DNA of 64,000 nucleotides from Rhodovulum sp. PH10 (GCF_000293785.1 NZ_AKZI01000019.1:62001-126000); one strand, 5' to 3'; counted from the stretch's first letter, positions 17,673 through 26,480 are shown. Numbers and translations are program-made. Notes: generated from the sequence alone by a model not told the origin.

Positions 17673-18674
17673 ATGGTTTTGCGCCCGAAGGCGGCCGAGA
17701 AGACCCCGCAGCCGATCGGAAGGGTACAGCCGATCGATCTGCCGTTCGCGGCGCCCGACGTGTCGGCGGAGATCGCGCGCTGGCTGCAGAATCTCGGTGC
17801 CGAGCGACGAATGTCGCCGAAAACGGTCGAGGCCTATCGGCGCGACGCCTTCCAGTTCCTCGGGTTCCTGTCCGGCCATCTCGGCGGGCGGGTGACGACC
17901 AAGGAGCTCGGGGCGCTGACGCCGGCCGATGTCCGCGCCTTCATGGCGGCGCGCCGGGCGGAGGGCATTTCGGGGCGCTCGCTGATGCGCGCACTCGCCG
18001 GCGTGCGCTCGTTCGGCCGGCATCTCGCCCGCGAAGGCGTTTGCGAGATCGGAGCGCTCGCCGCAGTACGCAGCCCGAAAGTGCCAAAAACCCTGCCGAA
18101 ACCGCTGACGGTCGACGCGGCGAAGCTGGTCACCGACGCCGACGTGCGCGCCGGCGAGGCCCGCGAGCCGTGGGTTCTTGCGCGCGACGCCGCGGTGATG
18201 GCGCTGCTCTACGGCTCGGGTTTGCGCATCTCCGAGGCGCTGGGGCTGAAGCGCAAGGACGTGCCGGCGCCCGGCGCCGGCGACGTCATCGTCGTCACCG
18301 GCAAGGGCAACAAGCGCCGCATGGTGCCAGTGCTGCGAAACGTGCTCCAGGCGGTCGCCGACTATGTCGCGCTGTGCCCCTATGCGGTGCCGGACGCGGG
18401 GCCGCTGTTCGTCGGGGCGAAAGGCGGGCCGCTGTCGCCGCGCATCATCCAGCTCGCGATGCAAAGAATGCGCGGCGCGCTGGGGCTGCCCGACAGCGCG
18501 ACGCCGCACGCGCTGCGCCACTCCTTTGCGACCCACCTTTTGATGCGCGGCGGGGATTTGCGCGCAATTCAGGAGCTGCTCGGCCACGCCTCGCTGTCGA
18601 CCACGCAGGTCTATACCGGCATCGACAGCGAGCGCTTGCTCGAAGTGTATCGCAGCGCCCACCCGCGCCGGTGA
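17673..18674 (+). CDS. xerC: Tyrosine recombinase XerC
   Basis: 333-aa site-specific recombinase for chromosome dimer resolution at dif, acting with XerD. It has an N-terminal SAM-like core-binding domain (about 30-125) and a catalytic domain. All catalytic residues are present: R185 (SGLRISEAL), K211 (GKGNKRR), H279 and R282 (HALRHSFATH), H305 (GHASLSTT) and the nucleophile Y314. It is not flanked by att-like repeats or cargo, so it reads as the housekeeping recombinase and not an integrase. It is convergent with the E1-like gene, 12 bp apart. Confidence 0.93.
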   Translation: MVLRPKAAEKTPQPIGRVQPIDLPFAAPDVSAEIARWLQNLGAERRMSPKTVEAYRRDAFQFLGFLSGHLGGRVTTKELGALTPADVRAFMAARRAEGISGRSLMRALAGVRSFGRHLAREGVCEIGALAAVRSPKVPKTLPKPLTVDAAKLVTDADVRAGEAREPWVLARDAAVMALLYGSGLRISEALGLKRKDVPAPGAGDVIVVTGKGNKRRMVPVLRNVLQAVADYVALCPYAVPDAGPLFVGAKGGPLSPRIIQLAMQRMRGALGLPDSATPHALRHSFATHLLMRGGDLRAIQELLGHASLSTTQVYTGIDSERLLEVYRSAHPRR

Positions 18675-18686
18675 GCGCTCCGGGGC

Positions 18687-19496
18687 TCACCCGGCCTTGC
18701 GGTGGCGCGAGAGGTCGCGGATCGTCGGGTTCTTGCCGGTCAGCGGATTCTCGGGATCCCAGCCATAGCCGAGCGTCTCGAACCGCATCGCGCGGGCGTC
18801 GACCATCAGCAGCCGCCCGACCAAGTTTTCGCCGAAGCCGACGATCTCGCGGATCACCTCCAGCGCCATCAGCGAGCCGATCACCCCGGTGAAGGCGCCC
18901 AAGATGCCGGCCTCGGCGCAGGTCGGCACGGTGCCGGCCGGCGGCGGCTCGGGAAACAGGCAGCGATAGGTCGGGTTGGGCTCGCCCGCGCCGTTGCGCT
19001 CGTGCGCACGGATGGTGGTGAGCGTGCCGTCGAGCACACCGACCGCCGCCGTCACGAGGGGCTTCTTCGCGAGGCAGCAGGCGTCCGACACGAGATAGCG
19101 GGTGGCGAAATTGTCGGAGCCGTCGGCGACCAGATCGTAGCGGCCGATCAGGTCGAGCGCGTTGTCGGCCGAGAGCCGCACCGGGTGCGGCTCGACCGCG
19201 ACGTGCGGGTTGAGGCGAGAAATGGTCTCGGCGGCGCTCGCGACCTTCGGCTTGCCGATGTCCGGCGTGTCGTGGATCACCTGCCGCTGCAAATTCGACA
19301 GCGAGACGACGTCGTCGTCCACCACCCCGATCGTGCCGACGCCGGCGGCTGCGAGATACATCAAAAGCGGCGCGCCGAGCCCGCCGGCGCCGACCACCAG
19401 AACCCGCGCCGCCTTCAGCGCCTGCTGGCCCGGCCCGCCGACCTCGTGCAGCACGATGTGGCGGGCATAGCGCTCGAGCTCGTCGGGGGTCAGCAT
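18687..19496 (-). CDS. ThiF/MoeB-family E1-like adenylyltransferase
   Basis: 269 aa. It adenylates the C-terminal glycine of a ubiquitin-like sulfur carrier (MoaD or ThiS). The ATP-binding GAGGLGAPL motif lies near residues 37-45, with SNLQRQV and IGKPK behind it, an acidic VADGSDNFATRY and a C-terminal PTCAEAGILGAFTGVIGSLMALE. Of the four zinc cysteines of E. coli MoeB, YRC and TC are visible but the usual CxxC pairs are incomplete. The ATG at 19496 is preferred over one 51 bp upstream because MLTPDELERYARH matches the family start. MoeB and ThiF cannot be told apart without the partner, which is not in the window. Confidence 0.82.
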   Translation of the reverse strand: MLTPDELERYARHIVLHEVGGPGQQALKAARVLVVGAGGLGAPLLMYLAAAGVGTIGVVDDDVVSLSNLQRQVIHDTPDIGKPKVASAAETISRLNPHVAVEPHPVRLSADNALDLIGRYDLVADGSDNFATRYLVSDACCLAKKPLVTAAVGVLDGTLTTIRAHERNGAGEPNPTYRCLFPEPPPAGTVPTCAEAGILGAFTGVIGSLMALEVIREIVGFGENLVGRLLMVDARAMRFETLGYGWDPENPLTGKNPTIRDLSRHRKAG

Positions 19497-19552
19497 GGCG
19501 AACCGTCCGTGTTTTTCGCACGCGGACCTCGTGGCGGGTCCGTGCAACGCCG

Positions 19553-19575
19553 AAAGGCCGGGCGAATGCCCGGCC
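19553..19575 (-). terminator. Rho-independent-like terminator after rpmE
   Basis: On the minus strand, GGCCGGGC-ATTC-GCCCGGCC is a perfect 8-bp stem with a four-base loop (19575-19556) followed by TTT. It sits 38 bp after the rpmE stop. Confidence 0.65.
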
Positions 19576-19613
19576 CGTGCCGTCCGACGACGCTCGGCAG
19601 ATTCGCGCGGCGC

Positions 19614-19838
19614 TTACTTCAGGCCGAGGCCCGAGAACTTCTTCTGGAAGCGCGAGACGCGGCCGCCGCGGTCGAGCAGCTGCTGGGTGCCGCCGGTCCA
19701 GGCCGGATGCGACTTCGGGTCGATGTCGAGCCGCAGCGTGTCGCCGGGATTGCCCCAGGTGGTGCGGGTGTTGAACTCGGTGCCGTCGGTCATGACGACC
19801 TTGACGGTGTGGTAGGCGGGATGAATCTCGGCCTTCAT
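19614..19838 (-). CDS. rpmE: 50S ribosomal protein bL31
   Basis: 74-aa bL31 of the long alphaproteobacterial type, beginning [19 protein letters not shown] and ending [15 protein letters not shown]. It has no cysteines, so it is the zinc-free form, and it ends in the typical SGLGLK. It is a single-gene unit divergent from an ABC exporter, with its own hairpin terminator. Confidence 0.96.
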   Translation of the reverse strand: MKAEIHPAYHTVKVVMTDGTEFNTRTTWGNPGDTLRLDIDPKSHPAWTGGTQQLLDRGGRVSRFQKKFSGLGLK

Positions 19839-20175
19839 CGTGAAATCCTGACGTCTCGAGCGTGTTCGGAAGTTGCGGGTCTATAACGCACGGGTTTGCG
19901 CGACACAAGCCGCGCGCCGGCGGGACGTCGTTGCGACGACGCCGGCCCTCCGGCGTGCCACGGGTGGTCGCGGAACATTAACGTTTTCTAAATTCTGTCC
20001 GGCCGGTTGCGGCGAACGATTGTCAGCGCCGCCCTCGCGTTGCATTGTCCGGCCCGGCGGGCCGTGCCGATCCGAGGGTTTTGCCAGAGCCCCCGGGATA
20101 CCGTTCTTTTCCGTCGCTTTCGACCCGTCGCATTCATTCCGCACAGACCAAGCGTGCAAGCAAGCGGGATCGTTC
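19839..20175. other. Divergent spacer between rpmE and the ABC exporter
   Basis: The 337-bp spacer holds an AT-rich patch at about 19976-19998 (ATTAACGTTTTCTAAATTCTG) that probably contains one or both promoters. The exporter frame is open upstream to 19873, but those codons are Arg/Cys-rich and unlike the family, so I treat them as non-coding. No RNA gene was recognised. Confidence 0.5.
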
Positions 20176-22029
20176 ATGAATCTTGACAGTGGAGGACGGG
20201 GATTCGGCCCCGCGGCACCGCGATCGGAGGCGCCGGCCGGCCGGCGGAGCGTGCGGCCGCTGGCCGCCATGGTGCCGTTCGTGCAGCGCTACTGGGTGCG
20301 GGCGCTGGCCGCGGTCTCCTCGCTGGTGGTCGCCTCGCTCGCCACCCTGGTGCTGCCGGTGGCGGTGCGCCGGATGATCGATTACGGCTTCACCGAAGAC
20401 CATTCCGCGCTGATCGACCAGTATTTCTCGGTGCTCCTCGTGGTCGCGGGCGTGCTCGCGGCGGCGAGCGCGATGCGCTACTACTTCGTCACCACGCTGG
20501 GCGAGCGGATCGTCGCCGATCTGCGTGCGAAGGTCTTCTCGCATCTGACGAGCCTGTCGGCGCCGTTCTTCGACAGCGCGCGCTCGGGCGAGCTGATCTC
20601 GCGGCTCACCGCCGACACCACGCAGCTCAAATCGGCGGTCGGCGCGTCGGTCTCGATCACGCTGCGCAACCTGATGCTGTTTCTCGGCTCGACCGCGATG
20701 ATGGTGGTGACGAGCCCGCGCCTGTCGCTCTTCGTGCTGTGTGCCATCCCGCTGATCGTGCTGCCGATGGTCGCCTTCGGGCGGACCGTGCGGCGGCGCT
20801 CGCGCGAGGCGCAGGACACGCTGGCGGAAGCCTCCGGCTACGCCGCCGAGCTGATCGGCGCGATCCGCACGCTTCAAGCCTTCACCAACGAGAAGACCGC
20901 GGTCGGCCGGTTCGCCGCCGCGGTCGAGCGCGCCTACTCCACCGCCGTGTCCTCCACCCGGGCGCGGGCATGGCTCACCGGCGTCGCGATCTTCATGGTG
21001 TTCGGCAGCATCGTGGTGATCCTGTGGGTCGGCGCGCAGGACGTGTTCGAGCAGCGCATCACCGCCGGCCGCCTCAGCCAGTTCGTGCTCTATGCGGTGT
21101 TCGCCGCCGGCGCGCTCGCCGAGCTGTCGCAGGTGTGGGGCGAGATCGCCCAGGCCGCCGGCGCCGCCGAGCGCCTGACCGAGCTTCTCGAGATCGAGCC
21201 CGAGATCCGCGCCCCGGCGACCCCGGTGGCGCTGCCGCTGCCCGCCAAGGGCGAGGTCGCCTTCGAGGACGTGCGCTTCACCTATCCGACCAGGCAGGAG
21301 GTGCCGGCGCTCGACGGCGTGTCGTTCCGGGTGCGGCCGGGCGAGAAGGTGGCGATCGTCGGCCCCTCCGGGGCGGGCAAGAGCACCGTCTTTCACCTGC
21401 TGCTGCGCTTCTACGATCCCGAGGCGGGCGCGGTGACCTTCGACGGCGTCAAGCTGGTCGATGCCGAGCCGCGCGAGATCCGCAGCCGCATCGCGCTGGT
21501 GCCGCAGGACGCCGCGGTGTTCGCCGCGACGATTGCGGAGAACATCCGGTTCGGCAGCCCCGATGCGACCGAGGCCGAGGTCGCCCGCGCGATCGATCTC
21601 GCCGCCGCCAGCGACTTCGTCGCCCGGCTGCCGAAGGGGGTCGACACCGCGGTCGGCGAGCGCGGCGTGCTCCTGTCGGGCGGCGAGCGTCAGCGGCTGG
21701 CGATCGCCCGCGCGATCCTGCGCGACGCGCCGCTCCTGCTGCTCGACGAGGCGACCTCCTCGCTCGACGCCGAGAACGAGACTCTCGTGAAGGCCGCGCT
21801 CGGCCGGCTGATGCAGAACCGCACCACGCTGGTGATCGCCCACCGGCTCGCCACCGTGCTGTCGTGTGACCGCATTCTGGTGATGGACCGGGGCCGCATC
21901 GTCGAGGAGGGAACCCACGACACGCTGGTGGCGAAGGGCGGCCTCTATGCCCGGCTCGCCCGCCTGCAGTTCGACACGACGGCCGAGTCGGATCGGGTCT
22001 CGGACCCGGTGTCCGATCCGGTGTCCTGA
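20176..22029 (+). CDS. ABC exporter, fused permease and ATPase (MsbA/ABCB type)
   Basis: 617-aa half-transporter that would act as a homodimer in the inner membrane. The transmembrane domain (about 40-330, six TM segments) includes the coupling segment LSAPFFDSARSGELISRLTAD. The ATPase domain has the Y/A-loop region FTYPTRQEVPALDG, Walker A GPSGAGKST, Q-loop LVPQDAAVF, signature LSGGERQRLAIARA, Walker B LLLLDEATSSLD and H-loop VIAHRLATV. The substrate is unknown; lipid or peptide export is possible for this family. The tail repeats VSDPVSDPVS, a short duplication just before the stop. Confidence 0.9.
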   Translation: MNLDSGGRGFGPAAPRSEAPAGRRSVRPLAAMVPFVQRYWVRALAAVSSLVVASLATLVLPVAVRRMIDYGFTEDHSALIDQYFSVLLVVAGVLAAASAMRYYFVTTLGERIVADLRAKVFSHLTSLSAPFFDSARSGELISRLTADTTQLKSAVGASVSITLRNLMLFLGSTAMMVVTSPRLSLFVLCAIPLIVLPMVAFGRTVRRRSREAQDTLAEASGYAAELIGAIRTLQAFTNEKTAVGRFAAAVERAYSTAVSSTRARAWLTGVAIFMVFGSIVVILWVGAQDVFEQRITAGRLSQFVLYAVFAAGALAELSQVWGEIAQAAGAAERLTELLEIEPEIRAPATPVALPLPAKGEVAFEDVRFTYPTRQEVPALDGVSFRVRPGEKVAIVGPSGAGKSTVFHLLLRFYDPEAGAVTFDGVKLVDAEPREIRSRIALVPQDAAVFAATIAENIRFGSPDATEAEVARAIDLAAASDFVARLPKGVDTAVGERGVLLSGGERQRLAIARAILRDAPLLLLDEATSSLDAENETLVKAALGRLMQNRTTLVIAHRLATVLSCDRILVMDRGRIVEEGTHDTLVAKGGLYARLARLQFDTTAESDRVSDPVSDPVS

Positions 22030-22117
22030 ACCTTTTTTTGGCCGATCGGCCCTGTTTCAAGAAGCGGAGCCGCTCGGCCAGACATCGCAACGGCTGGCGT
22101 CTCGGCCTGCGCGGCCC

Positions 22118-22636
22118 TCACGGCCGCCAGCGCATGAGAAACACCGGCGACTGCGAGTGCGCGTTGACGTCCTCGCCGTCGATGGAAAAGCCCTGCCGCT
22201 CGTAGAAGCGGATGGCGCGGTGGTTGTCCTTGTTGACGTGGAGCGCGATGCCGGTCGGCGAGACCCGCTTCGCCTCCTCGAGCAGCGCCGTTGCCGCCGT
22301 GCTGCCCCACGCCTCCGGTGCCACCACGATCTGGTCGAGATAGCCGGTGTCGTCGATCGTCACGAACCCGACCGGCTCGCCATCGGCCTCCGCCACCACC
22401 ACCGAGGCGATCGGCAGAAGCTCGCGCCGCCACCGCTCGCGCCACCACGGCAGACGCTCGGCGAAGTCGAAGCGCGGATAGGCGGTCTGCCAGGTCCGTC
22501 GCCACAGCTCGATCACCGCCTCCTCGTCGGCCGGCCGATAGGGCCGCACCGTCACCGCGCGGTGCTTGGCCGGCGCCGGGCCGGTGCCGTCCGGCTGCGG
22601 CTGCTGGGGTTGCTGCGGATCGGTGGTGTCGCTCAT
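22118..22636 (-). CDS. GNAT-family N-acetyltransferase
   Basis: 172-aa acetyltransferase. A Gln/Pro-rich leader (about 25 residues, PQQPQQPQP) precedes the GNAT core: VTVRPYRPADEEAVIELW, a beta-4 segment YLDQIVVAPEAWGS and the C-terminal VNKDNHRAIRFYERQGF of the RimI/YjaB type. The acetyl-CoA loop is unusual, with AWGSTAATALL in place of the usual Q/RxxGxG/A. Its ATG overlaps the stop of the OmpA-like gene (ATGA), so it is the last gene of a three-gene operon. The acceptor substrate is unknown. Confidence 0.8.
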   Translation of the reverse strand: MSDTTDPQQPQQPQPDGTGPAPAKHRAVTVRPYRPADEEAVIELWRRTWQTAYPRFDFAERLPWWRERWRRELLPIASVVVAEADGEPVGFVTIDDTGYLDQIVVAPEAWGSTAATALLEEAKRVSPTGIALHVNKDNHRAIRFYERQGFSIDGEDVNAHSQSPVFLMRWRP

Positions 22637-23664
22637 CGCTCGGTCAGCTTCAGCTCCAGCCGCCGGTTGCGGCGGAACGCCTCCTCGGTGCGGGACGGAT
22701 CGAGCGGCTGATACTCCCCGAACCCGGCGGCGACCAGCCGCTGCGGGGAAATTCCCCTGGATATCAGGTACTGAACCACCGAGATGGCGCGTGCCGCCGA
22801 CAGCTCCCAATTGCTCGGGAACTGCGGGCTGGCGATCGGGCGGATGTCGGTGTGGCCGTCGACCCGCAGCACCCACGGGAGTTCCGGGGGGATCTGCCGC
22901 TCGAGATCGACCAGCACGCCGGCGATCTTGTCGAGCTCGTCCTTGCCCTCGGGGCGCAGCGTCGCCTGGCCCGAGTCGAAGAAGACCTCGGCCTGGAACA
23001 CGAAGCGGTCGCCGACGATTCGCACGTCCGGCCGGTCACCGAGGATCGCCCGCAAACGGCCGAAGAAGTCGGAGCGGTAGCGCGACAGCTCCTGCACGCG
23101 CTTGGCCAGCGCGACATTGAGGCGCTGGCCGAGCTCGGCGATCCGCGCCTGGGCGTCCTTGTCCTTGCTCTCGGCGCTGTCGAGCGCGCTCTCCAACGCC
23201 GAGAGCTGGCGGCGCAGCGCGCCGATCTGCTGGTTCAGAAGCTCGATCTGGGCGAGCGCGCGAGCGGTCGCCTGCTTCTCGGTGTCGAGCGCGCCGGACA
23301 GCTCCGTGATGCGGCTGCGGGCGGCGCCGAGCTGGTCCGGCGTGCCGCCGGGCACCGCGCTGGCGCGCAGCCGGTCGCGCTCGCTCTCGGCGCTCGACAG
23401 GCTCGCCGAGAGGCGGGCGACCTGCTCCTCGAGCTCGCTCTTGCCGGATTTCTCGAGCGACAGGAGGTCGGTGAGCTGGGCGATCTGGGCGTTGAGCTTG
23501 GCGAGCGCGGTGTCCTTGCCGGCGACCTCCTGCGACAGGAAGAACTGCACGACGACGAACACCGTGAGCAGGAAGATGACGCCGAGCAGCAGGGTCGACA
23601 GGGCGTCGACGAAGCCCGGCCAGTAGTCGATCGTGCGGGTGCGGCGGAAGCGGGCGAGGGCCAT
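22633..23664 (-). CDS. MotB/OmpA-like peptidoglycan-binding stator-type protein with coiled coil
   Basis: 343 aa with one N-terminal TM (about 16-43, beginning WPGFVDALSTLLLGVIFLL, typical of MotB-like proteins). A long periplasmic coiled coil follows (about 50-195) and then an OmpA-type peptidoglycan-binding domain with VFFDSGQATLRPEGK, RVDGHTDIRPI and SAARAISVVQYLI. The TM has a D at position 20 in FVDALS that could be the proton-binding residue. It lies 7 bp downstream of a MotA/TolQ-like gene. Similar pairs occur in many Hyphomicrobiales without flagellar genes nearby; their role is unknown to me. No flagellar or Tol genes are in this window. Confidence 0.78.
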   Translation of the reverse strand: MALARFRRTRTIDYWPGFVDALSTLLLGVIFLLTVFVVVQFFLSQEVAGKDTALAKLNAQIAQLTDLLSLEKSGKSELEEQVARLSASLSSAESERDRLRASAVPGGTPDQLGAARSRITELSGALDTEKQATARALAQIELLNQQIGALRRQLSALESALDSAESKDKDAQARIAELGQRLNVALAKRVQELSRYRSDFFGRLRAILGDRPDVRIVGDRFVFQAEVFFDSGQATLRPEGKDELDKIAGVLVDLERQIPPELPWVLRVDGHTDIRPIASPQFPSNWELSAARAISVVQYLISRGISPQRLVAAGFGEYQPLDPSRTEEAFRRNRRLELKLTER

Positions 23665-23671
23665 GCGAGGC

Positions 23672-24679
23672 TCAGGTCTTCTCGGCGTGCTGACGGGCGA
23701 GCACCTGCAGGAGCTTCTTCACCTCGGCCTGCTCCTCGGCCTGCGCCTCCACCCAGTCGCGGATGATTTGCTGCTCCTGCCGCATGTGCTGGACCAAGGC
23801 CTGAATGCCCTCGGCGAGGTTGGCCATCGCGTGGGTCGCCGCCTTGTTGGCGCCGGCCTCGGTGATCGCCTCGTGCAGCCGGTCGAGCGCGGTGCGCATG
23901 TCGTTGCCGACCGGACCGCCGGCGGCCGGGACGCCGGCGCGGTCGCCGCCGCCGATCTCGCGCACGGTCGAGGCGAGCCAGTCCTCGACCTCGGTGTAGA
24001 AGCGGTTCTGCGCCTGGCTCGCCTGCAGATCGAGAAAGCCGAGCACCAGCGATCCGGCGAGGCCGAACAGCGAGGACGAGAAGGCGATGCCCATGCCGCC
24101 GAGCGGCGAGGCGAGGCCTTCTTTCAGCGAATCGAACATCGCCGCGGCATCGCCCCCGACCTTGAGGCTGTCGATCACCCGGCCGACCGAGCCGACCGTG
24201 TCGATCAGGCCCCAGAAGGTGCCGAGCAGGCCGAGAAACACCAGAAGCCCGGTCATGTAGCGGGCGACGTCGTGCGCCTCGTCGAGCCGCATGGCGATCG
24301 AGTCGAGGATCGAGCGCATGGTCTGCGGCGTGGTGGCGAGCGCGCCGACCCGGTCGCCGCCGAGAATCGCCGCCATCGGCGCGAGCAGGCTCGGCGGCCG
24401 CTCGACCGCGAGGCCGGGATCGGCGAGGCGGAAGCCGTTGACCCAGGCGATCTCCGGGAACAGCCGCACCACCTGACGGAACGCCAGCAGAATGCCGATC
24501 AGCAGGACCCCGACGATCAGCCCGTTGAGGCCCGGATTGGCGAGAAAGGCCAGCCAGATCTGGCGATGGAGAATCACCACCAGAAGGGCGCCGAGCACCA
24601 GAAAAACCAGCATCCGCACGAGAAAGATGCGGGGCGGGGACACCTTGAACGGATCGATGTCGCGATCGGATCTTGCCAT
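23672..24679 (-). CDS. MotA/TolQ/ExbB-like proton-channel protein
   Basis: 335 aa. TM segments are visible near 18-40, 47-67, 142-163 and 192-220. The last two match the MotA/TolQ core, with GLLVFLGLLGTFWGLI and PLGGMGIAFSSSLFGLAGSLVLG. The C-terminal 70 residues are a helical, Glu/Gln-rich cytoplasmic tail. The ATG at 24679 (MARSDRDIDPF) is preferred; the open frame upstream adds 37 unconserved residues. With the downstream MotB/OmpA-like protein it should form a proton-driven cell-envelope machine. Confidence 0.78.
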   Translation of the reverse strand: MARSDRDIDPFKVSPPRIFLVRMLVFLVLGALLVVILHRQIWLAFLANPGLNGLIVGVLLIGILLAFRQVVRLFPEIAWVNGFRLADPGLAVERPPSLLAPMAAILGGDRVGALATTPQTMRSILDSIAMRLDEAHDVARYMTGLLVFLGLLGTFWGLIDTVGSVGRVIDSLKVGGDAAAMFDSLKEGLASPLGGMGIAFSSSLFGLAGSLVLGFLDLQASQAQNRFYTEVEDWLASTVREIGGGDRAGVPAAGGPVGNDMRTALDRLHEAITEAGANKAATHAMANLAEGIQALVQHMRQEQQIIRDWVEAQAEEQAEVKKLLQVLARQHAEKT

Positions 24680-24849
24680 CTGAGCCTGCCGGACGAGCGC
24701 TTCGGTTCCACTATGGCACAGCCGCGGCGAGAGTTCGACGCGCCGCATTGTTGCGCCACCGGAAAGGGAGGATCCTCCACACGGCACCATGCGATGGCGC
24801 CATCTCGCCCGACGACGGCACTTGCACGACTACGGATCGGCCGTACCTA

Positions 24850-25135
24850 ATGCAAGACGACGATTTCGAATGGGACGATGCCAAGGCATCCCGGAACGAA
24901 TCGCGCCATGCCGTGAGCTTCGAGACGGCCACGGGGGGTGTTCGGCGCCCCCTTCGCGGTCGAGCGGCTGGACGATCGCGAGGACTACGGCGAGGACCGC
25001 TACAGCCTGATCGGCATGGTGGACGGGCGCGTTCTCCATGTCGTCTACACGGTGCGGGAGGGCCGATACCGCATCATCTCGGCGCGCGGAGCGACGTCCA
25101 ATGAGCGACGACGATACCACGAGGACAATGCCTGA
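24850..25135 (+). pseudogene. brnT: BrnT-type ribonuclease toxin, frame broken by one extra G
   Basis: Frame one from ATG 24850 reads MQDDDFEWDDAKASRNES and SFETATG. The family continuation VFGAPFAVERLDDREDYG and then RYRIISARGATSNERRRYHE is in another frame, from 24938 to 25135. The switch lies at a run of six G (24933-24938); with five G a normal 94-residue BrnT would be read. Causes could be a real mutation, slippage on the G run, or a sequencing error. CTTGCA (24821-24826) and TGCAAG (24851-24856) form an inverted repeat across the start codon, a possible autoregulatory site. The antitoxin-like gene overlaps its 3' end. Confidence 0.78.
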
Positions 25136-25466
25136 GCGTCGCCGTCCCCGGTCGACCGACTGGCGCCGGTTCGACGCGACGACCGAGGCGGAACGGCTGC
25201 GGGTCGCGCTCGACGATCCGGACGCACGCCCGCTGTCGGATGCCGATCTCGGCCGGGTGCGGCGGACGCCACAGGTCCGCATCGTGCGCCGCGCGCTCGG
25301 CCTCAGCCAGGAAGAGTTCGCGGCACGCTATCACATCCCGATCGGAACGCTGCGGGACTGGGAACAGGGCCGGGTCGAGCCCGACCATGCCGCACGGGCC
25401 TATCTGACCGTGATCGCGCGTCTTCCGGATGCCGTGCGCGACGCGCTCGAAGCGTCGGCGACCTGA
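25101..25466 (+). CDS. HTH (XRE-type) antitoxin-like protein paired with brnT
   Basis: 121 aa. A charged N-terminus, including STDWRRFDATTEAE, is followed by a BrnA-like DPDARPLSDADLGRVRRTP segment. A helix-turn-helix of XRE type follows (RRALGLSQEEFAARYHIP then IGTLRDWEQGRVEP). The ATG at 25101 lies inside the end of brnT, so translation is coupled, as is common in toxin-antitoxin pairs. The gene is intact although the toxin frame is not, which fits selection for the antitoxin. It probably represses the pair. Canonical BrnA has a ribbon-helix-helix, so this is the HTH variant found with BrnT in many alphaproteobacteria. Confidence 0.8.
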   Translation: MSDDDTTRTMPERRRPRSTDWRRFDATTEAERLRVALDDPDARPLSDADLGRVRRTPQVRIVRRALGLSQEEFAARYHIPIGTLRDWEQGRVEPDHAARAYLTVIARLPDAVRDALEASAT

Positions 25467-25481
25467 CCCCGCAGGCGGCGG

Positions 25482-26279
25482 TCAGCCGCGCCCGGCGGCC
25501 TGCAAGAGCCCGAGCAGCTCGCGATGCATCGTCTCGTTGCCGCAGACGATGCTTTTCCGCGACAGCATCGCGTCGCCGCCGTCGCAGTCGCCGACATAGC
25601 CGCCCGCCTCGCGCACCATCAGGATGCCGGCGGCCATGTCCCACGGCGAGAGGTCGCGCTCCCAGAAAGCGTCGTAGCGGCCGGCCGCGACCCAGGCGAG
25701 ATCGAGCGAGGCGGCGCCGAGCCGGCGCAGGCCGGCGACCTTGTCCTGCACCATCGCGAACTCCTTGCGGAACACCGCGAGGTCGCCGCGGCCGAGATGC
25801 GGCAGGCCGCAGCCGATCACCGCGTCGGCGAGCCGGCGGCGGCCGGCGACCCGGATGCGCTGGTCGTTGAGGAAGGCGCCCTTGCCGCGCTCGGCGACGA
25901 ACAGCTCCTCGCTCACCGGGTTGTAGATCACCCCGGCGACGATGGTGCCCTCGCGCTCCAGCGCGATCGAGATGGCGAACTGCGGGATGCCGTGCAGGAA
26001 GTTGGTGGTGCCGTCGAGCGGGTCGACGATCCAGGTATGGGTCTCGTCGCTGCCCCGCTGCAGGCCGCCCTCCTCGCCGAGGAAGCCGTAGCCGGGCCGC
26101 GCCTTCTCCAGCTCGAAGCGCAGCGTCTCCTCGGCCTTGCGGTCGGCGGCGCTGACGAAGTTGGCGGGGCCCTTGAGCGACACCTGCAGGTGCTCCACCT
26201 CGCCGAAATCGCGCTTGAGATTGCGGGCCGCCTTGCGGGCGGCGGCCACCATGACGTTGAGGAGTGCGGAGCGGAGCAT
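25482..26279 (-). CDS. Inositol monophosphatase family protein (SuhB-like)
   Basis: 265-aa Mg-dependent phosphatase. Metal ligands are visible: E69/E70 in FLGEEGG, DPLDGTTNF at 86-94, and WDMAAG with the third Asp. The length is standard for SuhB. The substrate could be inositol-1-phosphate or another sugar phosphate; this family also includes fructose-1,6-bisphosphatases. That would suit the tkt-gap-pgk-fba cluster upstream, but the sequence alone does not decide. A 201-bp spacer separates it from the Sel1-repeat gene. Confidence 0.88.
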   Translation of the reverse strand: MLRSALLNVMVAAARKAARNLKRDFGEVEHLQVSLKGPANFVSAADRKAEETLRFELEKARPGYGFLGEEGGLQRGSDETHTWIVDPLDGTTNFLHGIPQFAISIALEREGTIVAGVIYNPVSEELFVAERGKGAFLNDQRIRVAGRRRLADAVIGCGLPHLGRGDLAVFRKEFAMVQDKVAGLRRLGAASLDLAWVAAGRYDAFWERDLSPWDMAAGILMVREAGGYVGDCDGGDAMLSRKSIVCGNETMHRELLGLLQAAGRG

Positions 26280-26480
26280 TGGTTTTCGAGACGATCGGCG
26301 AGAGGAACGGGGCGAGCGGAACGGGCGGTCGAGGCCGGCGGACCGGATTCGGTCGGCGGCGCGGGCGGCCGGACGGGTCGTTGCAGAAAAAAGCTGCGTG
26401 CAAAAAACCCGCGGCGAGGTCTTACACGCTGCCGGCCCGGCAATCCACCCCGGGGGCTTCGTCCGCCGCGCCGGTCGCCC

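Noticed and set aside
17673-18674. XerC as an integrase marking a mobile island
   Set aside because: No att-like repeats, tRNA or cargo; neighbours (priA, MoeB-like, rpmE) are housekeeping and xerC is the normal core gene.
22040-22051. GGCCGATCGGCC palindrome as a terminator between the ABC exporter and the GNAT gene
   Set aside because: The T run lies before and not after the stem on the plus strand, and on the minus strand an A run follows; no terminator geometry.
22633-24679. Zorya anti-phage system (ZorA/ZorB)
   Set aside because: Only the MotA/MotB-like pair is present; no ZorC, ZorD or ZorE genes follow, and the MotA-like protein lacks the very long ZorA tail.
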